Positions 23,149-37,640 of a stretch of 64,000 bases of DNA are shown piece after piece. The notes beneath the pieces are model-generated. The model did not search any database. It was given only the letters and a program-made list of their open reading frames with translations, and was not told where the DNA came from. This DNA is from Thermochaetoides thermophila DSM 1495 (taxonomy: Eukaryota; Ascomycota; Sordariomycetes; Sordariales; Chaetomiaceae): the NCBI RefSeq assembly GCF_000221225.1, contig NW_006383030.1, forward strand, positions 496,001-560,000, given 5' to 3'. Positions within the stretch are counted from its first letter, which is position 1. The number at the start of each line of letters is the position of its first letter. The position numbers and the translations under genes were made by a program.

Positions 23149-26100
23149 GTCAGCAGTCTAACTGCCTGGATCAGCTTGACTGCTTAACTCTCTGGACCTG
23201 GACCTTACCCGGAGGTGATCGGCCCTCCGGGCTCTATGCTACTGACTTGGCTTTATTATTTCCTGGCCATGGACTTCATGGCATTTTTGTTAGCCCAAAT
23301 TTCCCCTATTTATTTTTTTCTCCTTTCCAGCATGCGGATGATAATCGCCCTTGGACGACCAGGATTGAAGTCGTTATGTGCATTGAGTTCTCAGGGCTGC
23401 AAGTTGCATCTCTGATTCTTTTTTCTTGGGTTGTGTTGATTTTGGCGGCCGGGTGGGAATTTCGCAACTTCCATTACATGGTTCCCCTTTTGGATTGCTT
23501 CCGGCAATTATTCGGGATCCAGGCTGCAGCGGATATCCCGCCCCTTGGACACTCGAAGCATTTCCGGCATATTTGAATGCAGCTTTGGAAGTTGGAGTTC
23601 AGTTCCCTTTTGGCATTTGAGTCAATCGTTTATGTGGCATATGATCCCTTTAGCCAGGGGTAAGGAAGCTGTACCGCTCACCCTGCCGTTGTGGCTACCA
23701 ATGTTTGCTGGCTTCGCTTCGATCAACTATGGGCCCTGCTCCAACCTCTCGCCAGTCAGGTCATGTGTTTATCATGGTGAGTCAACCTTGGTTGAAGTTG
23801 TGCAGGATGAAATGCTCTAAAACCAGCAGTTCATTGGTTCACTCTGCCGCTATTGCCAACGGCAAACAATGTGTGATGAAGCTTGCTAACATGCTACAGG
23901 GTGAGTTGTACACAGCAGAGAGGGTCACATATTTATATGGCAGGCTGGAGCAGTTGAACATCTGAAATGCATTCTCAGGGCTCCTCTTAACCGCGGATTC
24001 TCCTTGGATCCTGATCGGACCGGTTATTGCCTTGGATATTTCCCTGACCTTTCCTGGAGGAGTCTTGCTTTCCCGATGACCGGCACTGGTGTTGACCCGG
24101 ACAAACATGACTACCGTTTGGAGATTCTTCCCGGATTCGCCATTGGATCATCTCCATGGATCCTATCGGATTGTCTCCTGGATGTCCACCGGGTCCTTGA
24201 TTTTCCTCCAGACAAATATTTCAGAGTTCCCTGCTGCTCTGGACTCCGTCATTTCTACCGGCATTGGGCCCGTATCGTTCCTGGGTTGGCCATTCTGAGC
24301 CAGAAGAGTGATCATTAGCTCCTTGGGCGGCTTTGACTGCTATGTTAGCCTTGACCGAGCAGAACGGGTTGGACTGAATCTGAGCAAAATTACAAACTAA
24401 TGGTAAGGCTGAACCAACTGCTTTCTTCAGCTTTCCTTCAGCCACCATGGACAACGTTCTGCTCCGGTCAACCTGACTGGTTATTTCGGCATTGCTCATC
24501 TCTGAAACAGCTTCAATGTACCCAGAGAAGCTGCCGAGGGGTTTGGAAAAGAGGGAGTGTATCGAAAATTGGACTGGTTGCCATTGGATTACCAGGACAG
24601 CTTGCCACGCCCACTTCGCATGCCCCGTCAGACGATTGACCAAAGTCATGCCTCGGACAAAATGGCGTCTTACCTGGCCAAGTGTATTTCTCCGTCATGT
24701 TGCGACTCCAGCGGTCACAGAAACGTCACGCTACGATCACAGAAGCGCTCCCAATCATCCAAGAGCCTGCATTTCATCACCAAAGTTTGCGTTCGGTCGA
24801 CTTCAACTAAAACTTCTAATATTCCTGGGGACAGTCATTGATCTTCTTTACAAGATTCAGCTTTGGATTGCCAGTTACTTGATCATAGTCAGTCCGACTC
24901 TTTACCTCGCATATTTCCTTCTCAACTAGGAACCAAGCTGTTTTCTCTTTAGTTTATTCACGTTTGCTGACATGCAGCTGACCTTGTTCCACCGTACCAG
25001 GACTCTGATCTGAGTGAGAGATATACCTGGAGCGTTACTCTCGGATGCGATATCCTCATGGCACAGGTTTCTTTTCTTCTGGAGATGAGATGTTTAGTGT
25101 TGTATCTGAGTGAAACTGAGCATCCCAAAAGATACAGGAAGAAGATGGGACAAGCTATGCATTTGGATATCCGATCTGCCTGTTGTTCAAAGTATTTCGT
25201 TTTGGATTGTGCGACGAGCAAAGGGTGTTAGGGAACTACCAAATAAATAGGATGGGAAGAAGTCGGCTTAGGCATATCAGTGACTGAAGCGGGTGGCATT
25301 TGTGTTTTCAGATATCTTCCCAACTAAGTTGATGAATTTTTTATCTTATTCTCGAGACCCTTGGGTAAAATGACAATCTTATACCGACTTCTTTTGTACT
25401 TTCAACAATTTACATTGCTGCTACGTACCATTTTGGTCTTTCCTCTGCGTATCATTCTCTCATTTCTGGTCAATCGGATTTGGGTTGGTTGTGTCCTGTA
25501 CGGAGCAGGGAGTACTCTGATAAGGCACCACTCACGTGTTGATAACTGGAGGGGAACAAGTCCAGGGATCACAACCCCGCACTTATCAATGCATTGTCCT
25601 GAGTTAGGCACATACCTAGGCAGGTACCTATGCCGGACTGCCCGTTTGATCAGTATCCTTAGGGACCTACCTTTCCGGGGAGACTTCAATAAAGATATTA
25701 AAACAAACTCTCCCACTGAATATCTGAATTTTAAGGTTTAATAATTTTAGACTCGGCAACCGTGCTTTCTTGATGTACACATGAGGTGGGAGGGTGTGAG
25801 AGTTTCAGGCTGCAAACAAGACCCGTGTGGCTGGGTATGACCCACACCCCAGCGATCGGTGGCGGGGGCAGGGCAGAGAGGTTTCACCGTGGAGGGGGAG
25901 GGGCTTCAGATGAGATCCTCCCTTCCCCAAAGGCGGTGAGAATTGACTACGTAGATCTGCTGGCGTACCCGACCTTTGTCGTGTTCTGCCAACCAGTTCG
26001 CTGCCTTCTCACCATGGCTGGATCCCGGATGATGCTGGGAGCATGGGAGCCACATGGCATCTGCCTGGACGGAAATCATGTTGCAGTTGGTAGTTGTCGA

Positions 26101-26937
26101 AAGGGCTTGAGCCCGCAAGGGCTGTGTGCCGCGCACTGAAAAGACTATGAGGGCCCGCCTAAATGCAATACGGTAAGTTGCCTTAAACTGTGCTTCAAAT
26201 CAGTGGCTGTTATCCGTCCAGGGTATGTTGAGCATCCTTTAATCAAGTGGTTTCCATAAGAACATGGATTAGATATTTTTTATATATCACCGATCGCCTG
26301 TTTCTAAACCTCAAGCCAAAGACTGAGCAATGAGATGGAAATGTGAAGGAATAGGCAAAGCATGCTGGTGCTTAGTACCTTTGTGTCGTGCTGCGGGCCC
26401 TGGGACCAAAGGGCTGTACCCGTGATTTGGTCGAGTTCGTGCCCTCCGTTTGCCGCACAACAAAGGAACGAGGAGACCACGTGATACTGCCCCCGATACA
26501 GACCGTGGATAAGACTGAGTGAAATCAAGAACTTGAAAACAAGTGAATCATCTACTTGATCTGAATCTGTTTCGTCGTATAGACATTGAGATCCTCACAC
26601 AGTACATAGGTTATGTCACAAAACTCCCTTGCCTTGGAGTGCAAGGATTGAAGGGAACGCTTTGAGTGGCAGTTGGGCTGGCCGCTCTGACAGCGCCTGA
26701 GGCGACACAGCGTCAACCTGCCCGCCCGAACCCACTTCTTAATGCCCCGCCATTTCGGGGGGTCTGCCGGTCTGCTTCGTTGCAACCAGATTTTGGCCCA
26801 AATTTTTTCTTTGGACCCGGCCCCCTCGACAACCACCAGCAACAGCACTTCTGAACGGCTGCCGGCCTATTATTTCCTCAATTCTCCCGTTCCGTGAAGC
26901 GCCTTGATGCTATAGTTGGCCCGACAGCTCGCGCAAA
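23149..26937. other. 3.8-kb gene-free spacer
   Basis: No gene can be supported. The frames at 23094-23576, 24004-24318 and 24492-24929 have no family resemblance. The first few hundred bases are probably the 3' UTR of the RfeG-like gene. A TACCTAGGCAGGTACCTA motif is at 25613-25630. The last 200 bp are C-rich and hold the importin promoter. Confidence 0.45.
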
Positions 26938-29900
26938 ATGGATGCCACCGCCATTCGAAATTGCATCGCTGCGACGCTCGACGCTGAGGCCGATGTCCGC
27001 CGGCGGGCTGAGCTCCAGCTGAAGCAGGTGCGTTAGTCTTGGAGCAGCAGTTGATTTGTTGTGATTTCTATTTGTGGGCAGGTGTTGTCGATGGGAATCG
27101 TGTCATAGCATCTGTCGTCACTGTCGCTGCATCTCGTTTTCCTAGCCGCACTAACTTTCTCTCCCCTCCAGGCTGAGGGCCAGCATGGCTTCACAGACTG
27201 CCTCCTGGACATTCTCTCGTCTGAGCAGGAGGCCAATCTCCATCTTCCCAGTACGTTTCTTTTTACAATTACTCGCCTTTCCTGCACCACCAAGTGCTTT
27301 CTCGCCAGCTTGCGTCTACCCCCTTCCTTTGGTTCTGGCGCCTAACACGGGGGGTCTTTCTCCAGCTGTCATCTACCTCAAGAACCGTGTCAACCGCGCC
27401 TGGGAGCGCACCGATTACTATCCGAACGAGACTTTGATATATGAAGATGAAAAGGCGCGTTTCCGAGAACGGTTATTGCCAATCCTTGCCAGCGCACAAA
27501 ACCGAGTGCGGCACCAACTCGTTCCTATCCTTCAGCGCATCTTGCACTTCGACTTTCCCGAGAAATGGCCTTCGTTTATGGACTATACCCTTCAACTTCT
27601 CAACACAAACGATCCTCGGTCTGTTTTGGCTGGTCTGCAGTGCCTGCTGGCCGTCTGTCGTGCCTATCGCTTCAAAGCCAGCAACACGGAGAGCCGGGAT
27701 CACTTCGATAAAATTATCGAGGCTAGCTTCCCGCGATTGCTGGCGATATGCAATGAACTGGTGAACCAGGAAAGTGACGAGGCTGGAGAGATGCTACACA
27801 TCGCTCTCAAGTGCTACAAGCATGCCACATGGGTACGTCCTTGTCTGATGATCGCTGTGTTGGCAATGTTTTCAGTAATGCTCACCAATGGACAAACGAC
27901 AGCTCGAGCTTTGTGCTTATCTCCAGCAGAGTGCCGTTAATCTTGGCTGGTGCTCCGTTTTCCTACAGACTGTGTCGAAGCCTATCCCAGCTTCTGCCAT
28001 GCAAGGTGATCCTCTGGAACGGGAGCGCCATCACTGGTGGAAGGCCAAGAAGTGGGCTTACTTCAACCTTAACCGCTTGTATATCAGGTATCTCGAATTC
28101 TATGGCTTACGACCTAAATGGCTATTCCGAAGCTAACCGTGCGGTAGGCATGGCAATCCCTCTGCTCTTGACAGATCGGTCGAACCCGCTTCACAGTTTG
28201 TCAAGGACTTCTCTACTCAGGTTGCCCCTGAGATCCTCAAGCATTACCTGCAAGAGATCGAGAAGTGGGTGTCCAAGACCGTTTGGCTCAGCCGGCCCTG
28301 CCTCTCATACACTATTGTGTTCCTCGATGAGTGCATTCGCCCCAAAGAGATGTGGGCACATCTGAAACCGCATCTGACCAACTTGGTTACACACTTCATC
28401 TTTCCCGTTCTCTGCCTCAGCGAGGAGGACATTGAGAAGTTTGAGGAAGAGCCTGAGGAATATCTGCATCGGAAGTTGAATTTCTACGAGGAGGTTTCGG
28501 CCCCGGATGTTTCAGCTACTAACTTCCTTGTCACTTTGACCAAGGCACGGAGAAAGCAGACCTTCGAACTTCTCAGCTTCATCAACGATGTCGTCAATCA
28601 GTATGAGCAAGCACCTCCTGGTCAAAAGAACCATATTGCTAAGGAGGGTGCTCTTCGTATGATTGGCACACTCGCACCTGTTATTCTTGGCAAAAAGTCA
28701 CCCATCGCCTCACAGGTGGAATATTTCTTAGTCCGCTACGTCTTCCCGGATTTCACCAGTGATCAGGGATTTCTCCGCGCCCGTGCCTGCGATACCATCG
28801 AGAAGTTTGAGCAGCTTGATTTCAAGGATGAAAACAACCTACTTACGGTTTACCGTCACATCCTCGACTGCATGGCCGATCCAAAGCTTCCCGTTCGAGT
28901 GACAGCAGCCCTGGCTCTTCAGCCTCTAATCCGGCACGACATCATCCGCACCAGCATGCAGACCAGTATCCCAACCATCATGCAACAGCTTCTCAAGCTT
29001 GCCAATGAGGCAGATATCGATGCTCTCGCCAATGTCATGGAAGACTTCGTGGAAGTTTTCGCTGCCGAGCTCACTCCGTTTGCTGTTGCATTGAGCGAGC
29101 AGCTTCGTGACACTTATCTCCGCATTGTCAGGGAGTTATTGGAGAATAATGAGAGGCGGGATGATCTGGATAATGAATATGGTGACTTCCTTGACGACAA
29201 GAGCATTACGGCCCTTGGCGTCCTGCAAACGATTGGTACCCTTATTCTCACTCTGGAGAGCACTCCAGATATCTTACTCCATATCGAGAGTGTCTTGATG
29301 CCTGTGATCCAAATCACACTGGAGAACAAGCTCTATGGTAAGTGACCAGCTGCTATCTTGTTTCCATCACCCACATCCTCGGATAATGCTAATGTCTGTC
29401 TGAAGACCTCTTTAATGAAGTATTTGAGATCATCGATAGCTGCACATTTTCAGCCAAGATGATTTCGCCAAACATGTGGAGGGCATTTGAGCTCGTTCAT
29501 GCGACATTCAAGTCTGGGGCTGAGCTCTACCTTGAAGACATGCTGCCTGCTCTGGATAATTTTGTCCAATATGGTGCCCCTCAGATCATTGAGAAGCCTG
29601 AATACGTCCAGGCTCTTTACGAGATGGTCACAGACATGTTCGCGGATGGCAAGATTGGCGGTGTCGACAGGATATGCGCTTGTAAACTTGCCGAGGCTAT
29701 GATGTTGAGCCTGCGCGGCCATATCGACAACTGCGTCCACGGCTTCATTAACGCCGCCATGGGAGTGCTTGCCAACCAGCCGGTCCTCGGCAAGTCCTAT
29801 AAGGTCCACCTTATGGAGATGGTTATCAACGCCATCTATTATAACCCCATCCTCTCATTGCAGGTCCTCGAATCTCAGGGTTGGACAAACAAGTTCTTCA

Positions 29901-30779
29901 GCCTGTGGTTCAGCAGCATGTCATCATTTACCCGGGTTCATGACAAGCAGCTCTGTATCCTGGCCATCATTGCTCTCCTGAGCATCAAGCCAGAGCAGGT
30001 TCCTCCGAGCATCGCCGTTGGCTGGCCTAGGCTCCTCCAGGGCATCAAAATTCTTTTCGATACTCTTCCGGAGGCCATGCGCAGTAAGTTTGCCTCAATA
30101 TAGTTCGTTAGTTTAGCTATTAACTTGAACGCAGACCGCGAAGAAGCCCTGAAGGATGATTTCCAGTTTGATAGTGGCACCTACGGGTATGAGGAGAGCG
30201 ACGATGAATGGGATGATGACGACGCGAACTGGACAGGCGGCGACAACGATGCTGAGCCGGTTACTGAAGCCAAGGATGAGAGTACAGCATACTTGGAGTT
30301 CTTAAATGAAGAGGTAAGACCGTCAAAGGGTGCCTATGTCCTTGTCTCGTGAGACTTGGTTGGCACTTACGGTCGTAATCTAAGTTTCGTAAACTTGCTG
30401 ACATGCATCAAAACCAGGCTCAAAAGCTTAAGGCTGATGAGGCCGAAGAGTCTGACGACGAGTTGGGCGAAGATAGTGTCCTTCTTGAGTCGCCCCTGGA
30501 CAAGATTGATCCTTACCTTGCTTTCCGCGACGCTTTCAAGAGTAAGGAAGACCCAGTGTTATCCGTCTCGAAACAAGAGCTATCTCCCAACTAACGTTGC
30601 TCTCAGGGTTGGAAGCCGAGCAGCCTCAGTTTTGCGCTTCATTGCTGTCTCATCTCTCAGCCCAGGAGCGTGAGGCGCTCGCTGAGGTATGCCGTCGGGC
30701 AGACACCCAGGACATGCTTGGCCTACCGAGCCCTTTCCCGATTTCGCGGGCACGTGTGGCTACGAACGGCACAAGCTAG
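26938..30779 (+). CDS. Importin-7/8-type karyopherin (yeast Nmd5/Sxm1 family)
   Basis: Nine exons (26938-27027, 27172-27250, 27366-27832, 27903-28087, 28148-29337, 29406-30083, 30135-30313, 30418-30541, 30607-30779) all join in frame to 1054 residues, close to the usual 1030-1060 of this family. The N-terminus is an importin-beta domain (IRNCIAATLDAEADVRRRAE, then AVIYLKNRVNRAW). Family-typical stretches follow, such as ASAMQGDPLERERHHWWKAK and EIEKWVSKT. Near the C-terminus is an acidic run (EESDDEWDDDDANWTGGDND) seen in importins 7 and 8. HEAT repeats fill the body. The protein carries cargo through nuclear pores under RanGTP control; yeast relatives import ribosomal proteins, Lhp1 and TFIIS. 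I cannot separate Nmd5 from Sxm1 orthology by eye. The last about 20 residues are the least certain, as another intron could change them. Confidence 0.87.
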
Positions 30780-33700
30780 CTGGCCTAATCTATTAAGCAG
30801 TTACCTGATCTCTGCAACAGCCGAGGCCCTCCGAGTGCTTCCCTGACCTGCATCTCTTTGGTTTCTGCTTAAGTACCTGGTCGATGCTGTCATATTGATC
30901 ATCGAACACAGCAGAGAGATGGCTTTACTCCACATCTGTACTTTCATGCAGACCATCCTGGCATGTCTCAGGGATCTTCTGCCTGTATCCTTGATGATCA
31001 ATAGGTGGGGTAAGCTGGGTGAGGATTGGAGACTGAGGTTCTGACGAGATACGCGTATTTTCAGCTTCCAAGCGTTCGGATGATAGCTCAGTTTCTGAAG
31101 CATACATGGGTAGGTGTGAAAAGATGGTGCCATTGCTGGCGTGATAAAGCGTTGGTCATTCAGGGATGGATATGGTCACGTTGTGTTTTATGTTCATTTT
31201 CTTTTTCTCCCTTCCTCATGCTTGGCTTTTAGGCCTTATTCCCCAAACAGCTGGTAGATTCACAGAAGACATTTTGTCCTCGCAATAGAGAGGAGTATGA
31301 TAGCAGTTACCAGTTTCAAATATTGGCCCACGAAACGGGAAGCATACACTGCGATCGCGTATGCCATCACTTGCTCGAGATGTCTACTGTGAATAATTAC
31401 ATATAGGCCCGTACTAACTCACCGCTCCTGGGCCCCTAAATTCTAGTCTTTTTGGCAGGCCTACAGCAAATATTTCAACTTTGCAAACCCGCAAGCACTC
31501 TTACTACTTTGCATTCGGATATATTTTTTTACATTTCAATTGCTTGATCTTGAACACCTGAAAAGGAACTGACGTGGACGTCTGTTATTTTGATCGGAGC
31601 TTCCGTAGTACATACAGTCCATTACAAACAACCACAATGATCTATCGGGACTCTAGAAGTACATTCAAAAGATGACCTTATTGTTCCACCATTCTATAAG
31701 TTTGTCCGGGATCGAAGCATTAAAAGCTTCAATAGTCCATGATTGTTATTGCCATTGTCAAGCTCCCACATTCTCTGAATCCTTCACAGCCCTCCATCAA
31801 TGGCCAATGACAGTGGGTAATCTCAAACTCTGCTGATAGCGAGCTTTACGTGCGAAATGAAAACACATTTGGACATCTACTTAAGATAGTAGTCTACCAA
31901 AGGCCAAAGTTAGACCAAGTTGCCTTATGTGTCTTCTTCTGTTTCTTTATTTAGTCTTTAAGGGGCTTACCTCTGAACAAAACTGGGCTCTGGGGCTGCT
32001 TCAATGAAACCACCGCGGAAAATGCCTCATGTACTTTCGGTGTTAAGTTTTCCTAGCTCGATAGGATATAGCATGAGATGGGCATATGGTGCTAAGGAGA
32101 GTTTGTTCCATTACGCGGAAATTGCGAGGACAACAGAAGATGCTGTGAACATAGTGTTTCTTGTTGGAAGTGATGCTTTCTTGGCTTTTTCATCGGAGCA
32201 GAAGGACTGGTTGTTGCACCGATGCCATGGCTCCTCCAAGGACACAAAATAAAGCGTTGTGGAAAAGAGCTGTCTCGAATTACCTTCATCCTAAGGCAAA
32301 AGAAATCGTGCGACAGTTACTTCCCATGGCTCCCGCTTGTCTTCCTGTATCTTAGGCCTCAAATTAGAAGGGGTATGCTCCATGTTTTCTGAGACATATG
32401 GCTATACAGATATGCGGAGAGACATGCCAGCATCAACCACCTCGGTGTCGGATGTTTGTTTGCTCTAGACAGCTGTGTGGTTATGGCGGTTCCTGCCGAA
32501 AGGGTTGAAGAAAACTGATGAGGTCTAAACGAACACTTACTTCCTGGTCGTGATGCCAGGATTATCTCGTAGCCACCTTGCCTAGTCCGGATCGACTTGT
32601 TGTTGGTCGTAGAGTCCATGGAATCGATTCGAGTTCCCCTCCTACTAAACATCAACTGGCTTCCCGTACGACCATCTTGATGACATACGGCCGTGAGGAG
32701 TTATGTAGTTCATCCAACATCGACTTGTCGCCAGCCCACGAGGATGTCTGTAGGATCTCGGCTAGCACAAGGGATGATCTTGCGATTTCTGTCAGGCATG
32801 TACAGATTGCAAGCCAGGTTCCTCAAACACTACTTGTACATTTGCTCGTATTAGACAGTGACATCTAATCAACTACACAGTAAGCACCAGTCGCCTTCGG
32901 AGTCCTAGTTTCGCCGCAAGAAATTACTTCACCGAGGTCACTGAATTAGATAATTACATCGAACATGACAATTCGAAGTAGAATCATGCGGCTTCAAGCT
33001 TCGATTGATGTTAATGAAGCCCACCGATCTACTAATCTAGGTAGGCAATGTGTAGTGTAGTTCCAGCATGACGTTTGAGACGTTGTGCCGTTTGCAAACG
33101 CGGATCCGAAGCGCATAGGTAAGCGGCGCCAAGATCATCTCAGGACCCTCGGAAGCATCCCACGCTAGCCTCTCAAAGAAGTGGGAAGTAGGGTGGGGCG
33201 CTAGGTATTCTTGGCAGCTTATCTCAACGTTATTTGAGAAACGCTGCCATCACGAACCGATCCGACAGTCTTCGGTTCAACCACGGCGGTCATGGGCCCT
33301 GTCAATTGCTACAATGGTATATTTGCCACATCGCCGCCATTATCAGCTTATGAACCGAGTTCAGCAGTGCACGGTCAACGTATGCATTTGTAAGTATGCC
33401 ATGGAATAAAAAACAAGTTGGGCGAACGCCGCACAGTGTTTGAATTGGATGGATATTGCGGGATATTTGGGCAGCCTTGGTAAGTCTTGGCAGTTGCCTC
33501 AAGGGACAGGCCTTTTAGCGGTTAAGCCGTATATGGCTATGTACCTTATGTACCTGGGAAGGGATGGTAGGTAAGCAGTATGACACGGTGCAAAAGTCCG
33601 GTGTTATGGATGCGGGACTGCCTGACTGAGTGCTCGCCAACGCCGCACTCTTCCGGCCACATATCTCTACGTTTTAAACGATGTGGAGTAAGTACGTTAC

Positions 33701-35329
33701 TTTACGTGACTCGCAGCAAACTGTTTGGCCGTGAATGACTTGGCGGTTGCAGGATCTCTTTCTCGGCGTCGTGGGGGTGGATCCATCCCATTCCCACCTG
33801 GGCCGCGGGGCTTGCATCTGCCAAACCGCTGACGGTCGGGTTGGCAAGGTTGGCGAAGAGCAAAGGTGTGTCTGCTCGTTTCGTGCGTCAGAGAACGAGG
33901 AGCCCTACCCTGGGTACCTGGAAAACAAACTGGGGAGATAGGTAGAAGTGCAGCGCAAAAAGTAGAACCAGTGATTTGTGTCCAAGTGACGCCATCTTGT
34001 CAACTAACGGGAATGATATGAGCAGCTCTCCAGGGGTAGGAAGCGATGCCACAGCCTTTTGGGCCCAAAGCAAGGGCTCTGTGCAAGTTAGCCGCGGACT
34101 TTGAAACGGAGGACATCCGTGAAGAGGTCGTCTGGCCGGATGCGTTCCAACCTCCCGGATACCCACAGCAGCGACCAGTCCATGAGTGCTATGGGAGTCG
34201 CGTTGGGGTGCAGCGACAACGCAGTACAAACTGTGCAAGAAACATGACAGGCAGTCGCCAGGCACGACCGGTCCTGCCTTGGGCACTCAAGGGGCGAAAC
34301 ATGCAGCATCGAGGCTGTAGGCACAAGCGCGATTTGCTGAATTTAGTACCTATGCACTTGCAATATCGCCGCGCAATTATCTGAGTGCCCCGCCTTCTCC
34401 CGTGGGCCGTGTGGAGACAAAGTGCTGGAGCCGGCTGTGGGGAACTTCTATCGAGGATGTCGGCGATTGAAACGCAGCGGTTCCGTTTCTCCAGAGTGGT
34501 AGGTCGGCATGCGCTAAACGAGCCCTCGTGCTGCCCTCCACGCCCCCTTTCTCTGGAGCTGGTGGGAGTCCTGGGAGCCTGGGGCCCCCCCGACACTTTA
34601 GCTGGCGACCATCCACACTTTCTCGCGCAGGAGGCAAAACCAAGCCCTCTCTTCCTTTCACTTTCCCCATCCGTCAGAGTTTGCCTGGTTCTTCGCTGCT
34701 GCAATGCTGTTATAATTACCGCTAACCGGCGAATCCTCTGTTCCCTTCAATCAGTCTCTATCCTCCTTCCTCCCTTTCCCTCCCCTCACCTATCCCGAGA
34801 CTCCTGGCTGCCCTGCCAAGAGGCGCTCAGAGACGCCTGGTATTCGAGTGTGTAGATCTCGACCTTTTTGGTGCCTTCAAAGTCTGCGACTTTGCTAACA
34901 AATCTCGCCTTTCACTGGCCCCAGCCTACACAGGGGGAGCGATCTTCGCTTCATCACCCTCTACGACACCCGTCGACAGTGACGCCGCAGCCAATTCGAG
35001 CAAAGTCGTTGTGTGCGTCTGTACGTTCAAAAGACCGAGCCGCCCAAGCCTGTGGCCACCCGTCGTGCCTTGTGCCAGCTTTTTAGTATTACAGCCTCTG
35101 TTGCCGACAAAGGCTCGCGATCGCTGATTTGCCTTGGTTTTTTGCTCGGCTAAGGCATTGAGTCAGCGTTGGCTGTTCAGTGCAGTCTGACAGGTCCGGA
35201 GGAAGGAAGGTGGTGTGTAAGCGGGAGTGTGCAATCAGAGTCAGAACATCCAGTCATTCATCAACGGCACCTGCCCAGTCATCCGTGACAATACAGGTTC
35301 CTTGTGACACCCGTGGCCTGGAAAGAAAA
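30780..35329. other. 4.5-kb gene-free spacer
   Basis: No gene can be supported. The middle (about 31250-33000) is AT-rich with stops in all frames. A GTACCTTATGTACC motif is at 33541-33554. From about 34530 the strand becomes strongly C/T-rich up to the kinase start, so the last 0.8 kb is probably its promoter and a long leader. Confidence 0.45.
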
Positions 35330-37640
35330 ATGGCCGCTGCTGCCGCTGTTCAGATGGCTTCCTTAGGAGGTATCTTCTTTCACCCCCGTCATTTTAAGCC
35401 ACTTGCTACCCTCCTTTTTTTTTCCTCTTAATTTGTGCCCCTTTTTTTCTCCTTCAAAGCGCGTTTAGCAAGCAAACAAACAAACAAACAGTAAACTCAA
35501 CCATTTCGTCTTAGATCCCTCCTCGGGCGCCACGGACGCCAACAAGCCCAGCATATCATCGTCCTCGCCCTATCACTATCCCACCGATTTGCCGCATCCG
35601 ATTCTCGAAGAAGATGATGAGACCGAGAGCGAAGTCGCAAATGAGCCAGTGACTCCCGCGAGCGGTCGCCAGTCGCAGGATTTTCAGGCTCTTTCAGCTC
35701 ATGATGTGCAAGTCGACGCTGCCCACGACCAACTTGCCGCTGACTCGAGTTCTGCCACTCCCTTTCCCTCTCTACAGTCGGATCTCACCACTACCGCAAA
35801 GCCACCTTTTGTCTTGGACACCATAACGACGCCTGCTTCCAACGTCGTGAAAACTCCAACCCCTCAGCAGTCAACTTCCACAGCTGCCGTGCCGACCCCT
35901 GACCAAGAAGCGACCACCCCTGCACCTCCTTCGAGACGTCCGACCTTCGGCTCGTCGGGTAATTTTCGACGTACTTTCTCCGCGCTGCTGAAAAGGGTTG
36001 GCAACCAACCAGACAAGAGTGCTACCGGTGTGTCGGATGCTGTTCCAGGCTTAAACCTATCCGAGACTGTGCCGCGAAAAGGACACATTCGTCGATGGTC
36101 GATGAATAGGAGTTCTGCCACTACTCGTTCCAATTCTCCTCCCTCACCTGACTCCCCGCTTGAAATGGCGATTAAGACCAGGGAACAAGCCTCCACTCCG
36201 ACTGTCCCCAGCTCTGAGGCTTTCTTCAGCAAGAAGTCCCGAGCTCTGACTGGCTTTTCGTTGCGTTCCCGTCCTATCTTTAACAACAACGCAAACACAG
36301 CCCCGCGACCGCAAAATTTTCAGCTCAGGCGGCGTGCAAACAGTTTTGATTATTCCAAAGAAGAACAACCTGTGGTTGAGTCCGCGGACAAGGCAATACC
36401 CATGGAGCGGTCCCCTTGGGCACTTCCCGCAGAGACGGGAACCGGTGTCAAAGCTAGGCGCATGAGCTTGAGCTTGCCAGACGATTTCACTGTGGATGTT
36501 GTAGAGTTGACATCAGAGTTCGAGTACCAGCACAAGTTGCTGGGTCGGCATGGCAAGCATCTTGGCAAGGGTGCTACTTCCAAGGTAACCCTGATGGTGT
36601 CCAAGAACGGCGGTGAATTGTACGCTGTTAAGGAGTTCCGGGGCAAGTCGTCAAGCGAAACAAAGGAGGAATACGAAAAGAAGATCAAATCTGAGTATAC
36701 GCTGGCCAAGAGCTTACACCATCCTAATATTGTTGACACCATTCGTCTTTGCATTGATCACGGCCGCTGGAACCACGTCATGGAATACTGCGAGGACGGC
36801 GACTTGTTTACTCTGGTCAACAAAAAATACCTCAAGGGAGAAGACCGAGAGAAGGACCGTCTTTGCCTTTTTAAGCAGCTGGTCACCGGCATCCATTATC
36901 TTCACTCGAACGGCATTGCTCATCGTGATATCAAGCTCGAGAACTTGCTGATCACGAAGGAATGTCGACTAAAAATCACCGACTTTGGCGTCTCCGAAGT
37001 CTTCTCCGGCATCCACCCGGGCCTTAGGGAAGCAGGCGGGCAGTGCGGCAAGAACATGGGCGAAGTGCGCCTCTGTGCTCCGGCTATCTGTGGTAGCATA
37101 CCATACATTTCTCCCGAGGTCCTTGCGAAGAAGGAGTATTATGACCCAAGAGGTCTAGATGTTTGGAGTGCCGCAGTCGTTATGATTCACCTCATTTTCG
37201 GCGGGCCTCTGTGGCATAGGGCCGAAGTAAACCCCGAGAATCCCAAGGACACATACTCCAGCCTGGTTCGTGGCTGGGAGAAGTGGAGCAAAAGCCATGC
37301 CGACACTCCTGATATGGTCATCACCGAGATGGACTACCCGCATGTGTGGGTATTTGACGAGTTTGTGAAGCCTCCGGCCCTTCGCAGGGTGCTTCTGCAG
37401 ATGCTCAACCCCGATCCGAAGAGGAGGATCACAATTGCCAATGTTGTCAACAATCGATGGGTCAAGAACATTGAATGCTGCTCTCCGGAAACTTACGATG
37501 AGCCAAATGCTGCGACTATGATTGATGCGTCCAAGAAGTCATGCCAGACTCGGGCGAACGGCAAGAAAATCTACTGCCACAACCATCTGCCGCCTAAGGA
37601 AGTCGGCATGCATTCACTTGGTCGCATGCCTGGCAGCTAG
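35330..37640 (+). CDS. sat4: HAL4/SAT4-type serine/threonine protein kinase (NPR/HAL5 subfamily)
   Basis: A 40-nt first exon (35330-35369) and exon 2 (35515-37640) join in frame across a 145-bp intron to 721 residues. The first about 345 residues are disordered and Ser/Thr/Pro-rich. The kinase domain has the glycine loop LGKGATSKV (363-371), VKEF Lys386, HRDIKLEN (483-490, catalytic Asp485) and DFG (503-505). GVSEVFSGIHPG and the insert CGKNMGEVRLCAPAICGSIPYI mark the fungal HAL4/HAL5/NPR1 branch. In yeast, Sat4 (Hal4) and Hal5 stabilise potassium and nutrient transporters at the plasma membrane. A role in ion homeostasis is inferred from family only. The intron ends with a (CAAA) repeat-like run before its acceptor. 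HRK1/PTK2 relatives are the main alternative. Confidence 0.85.
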
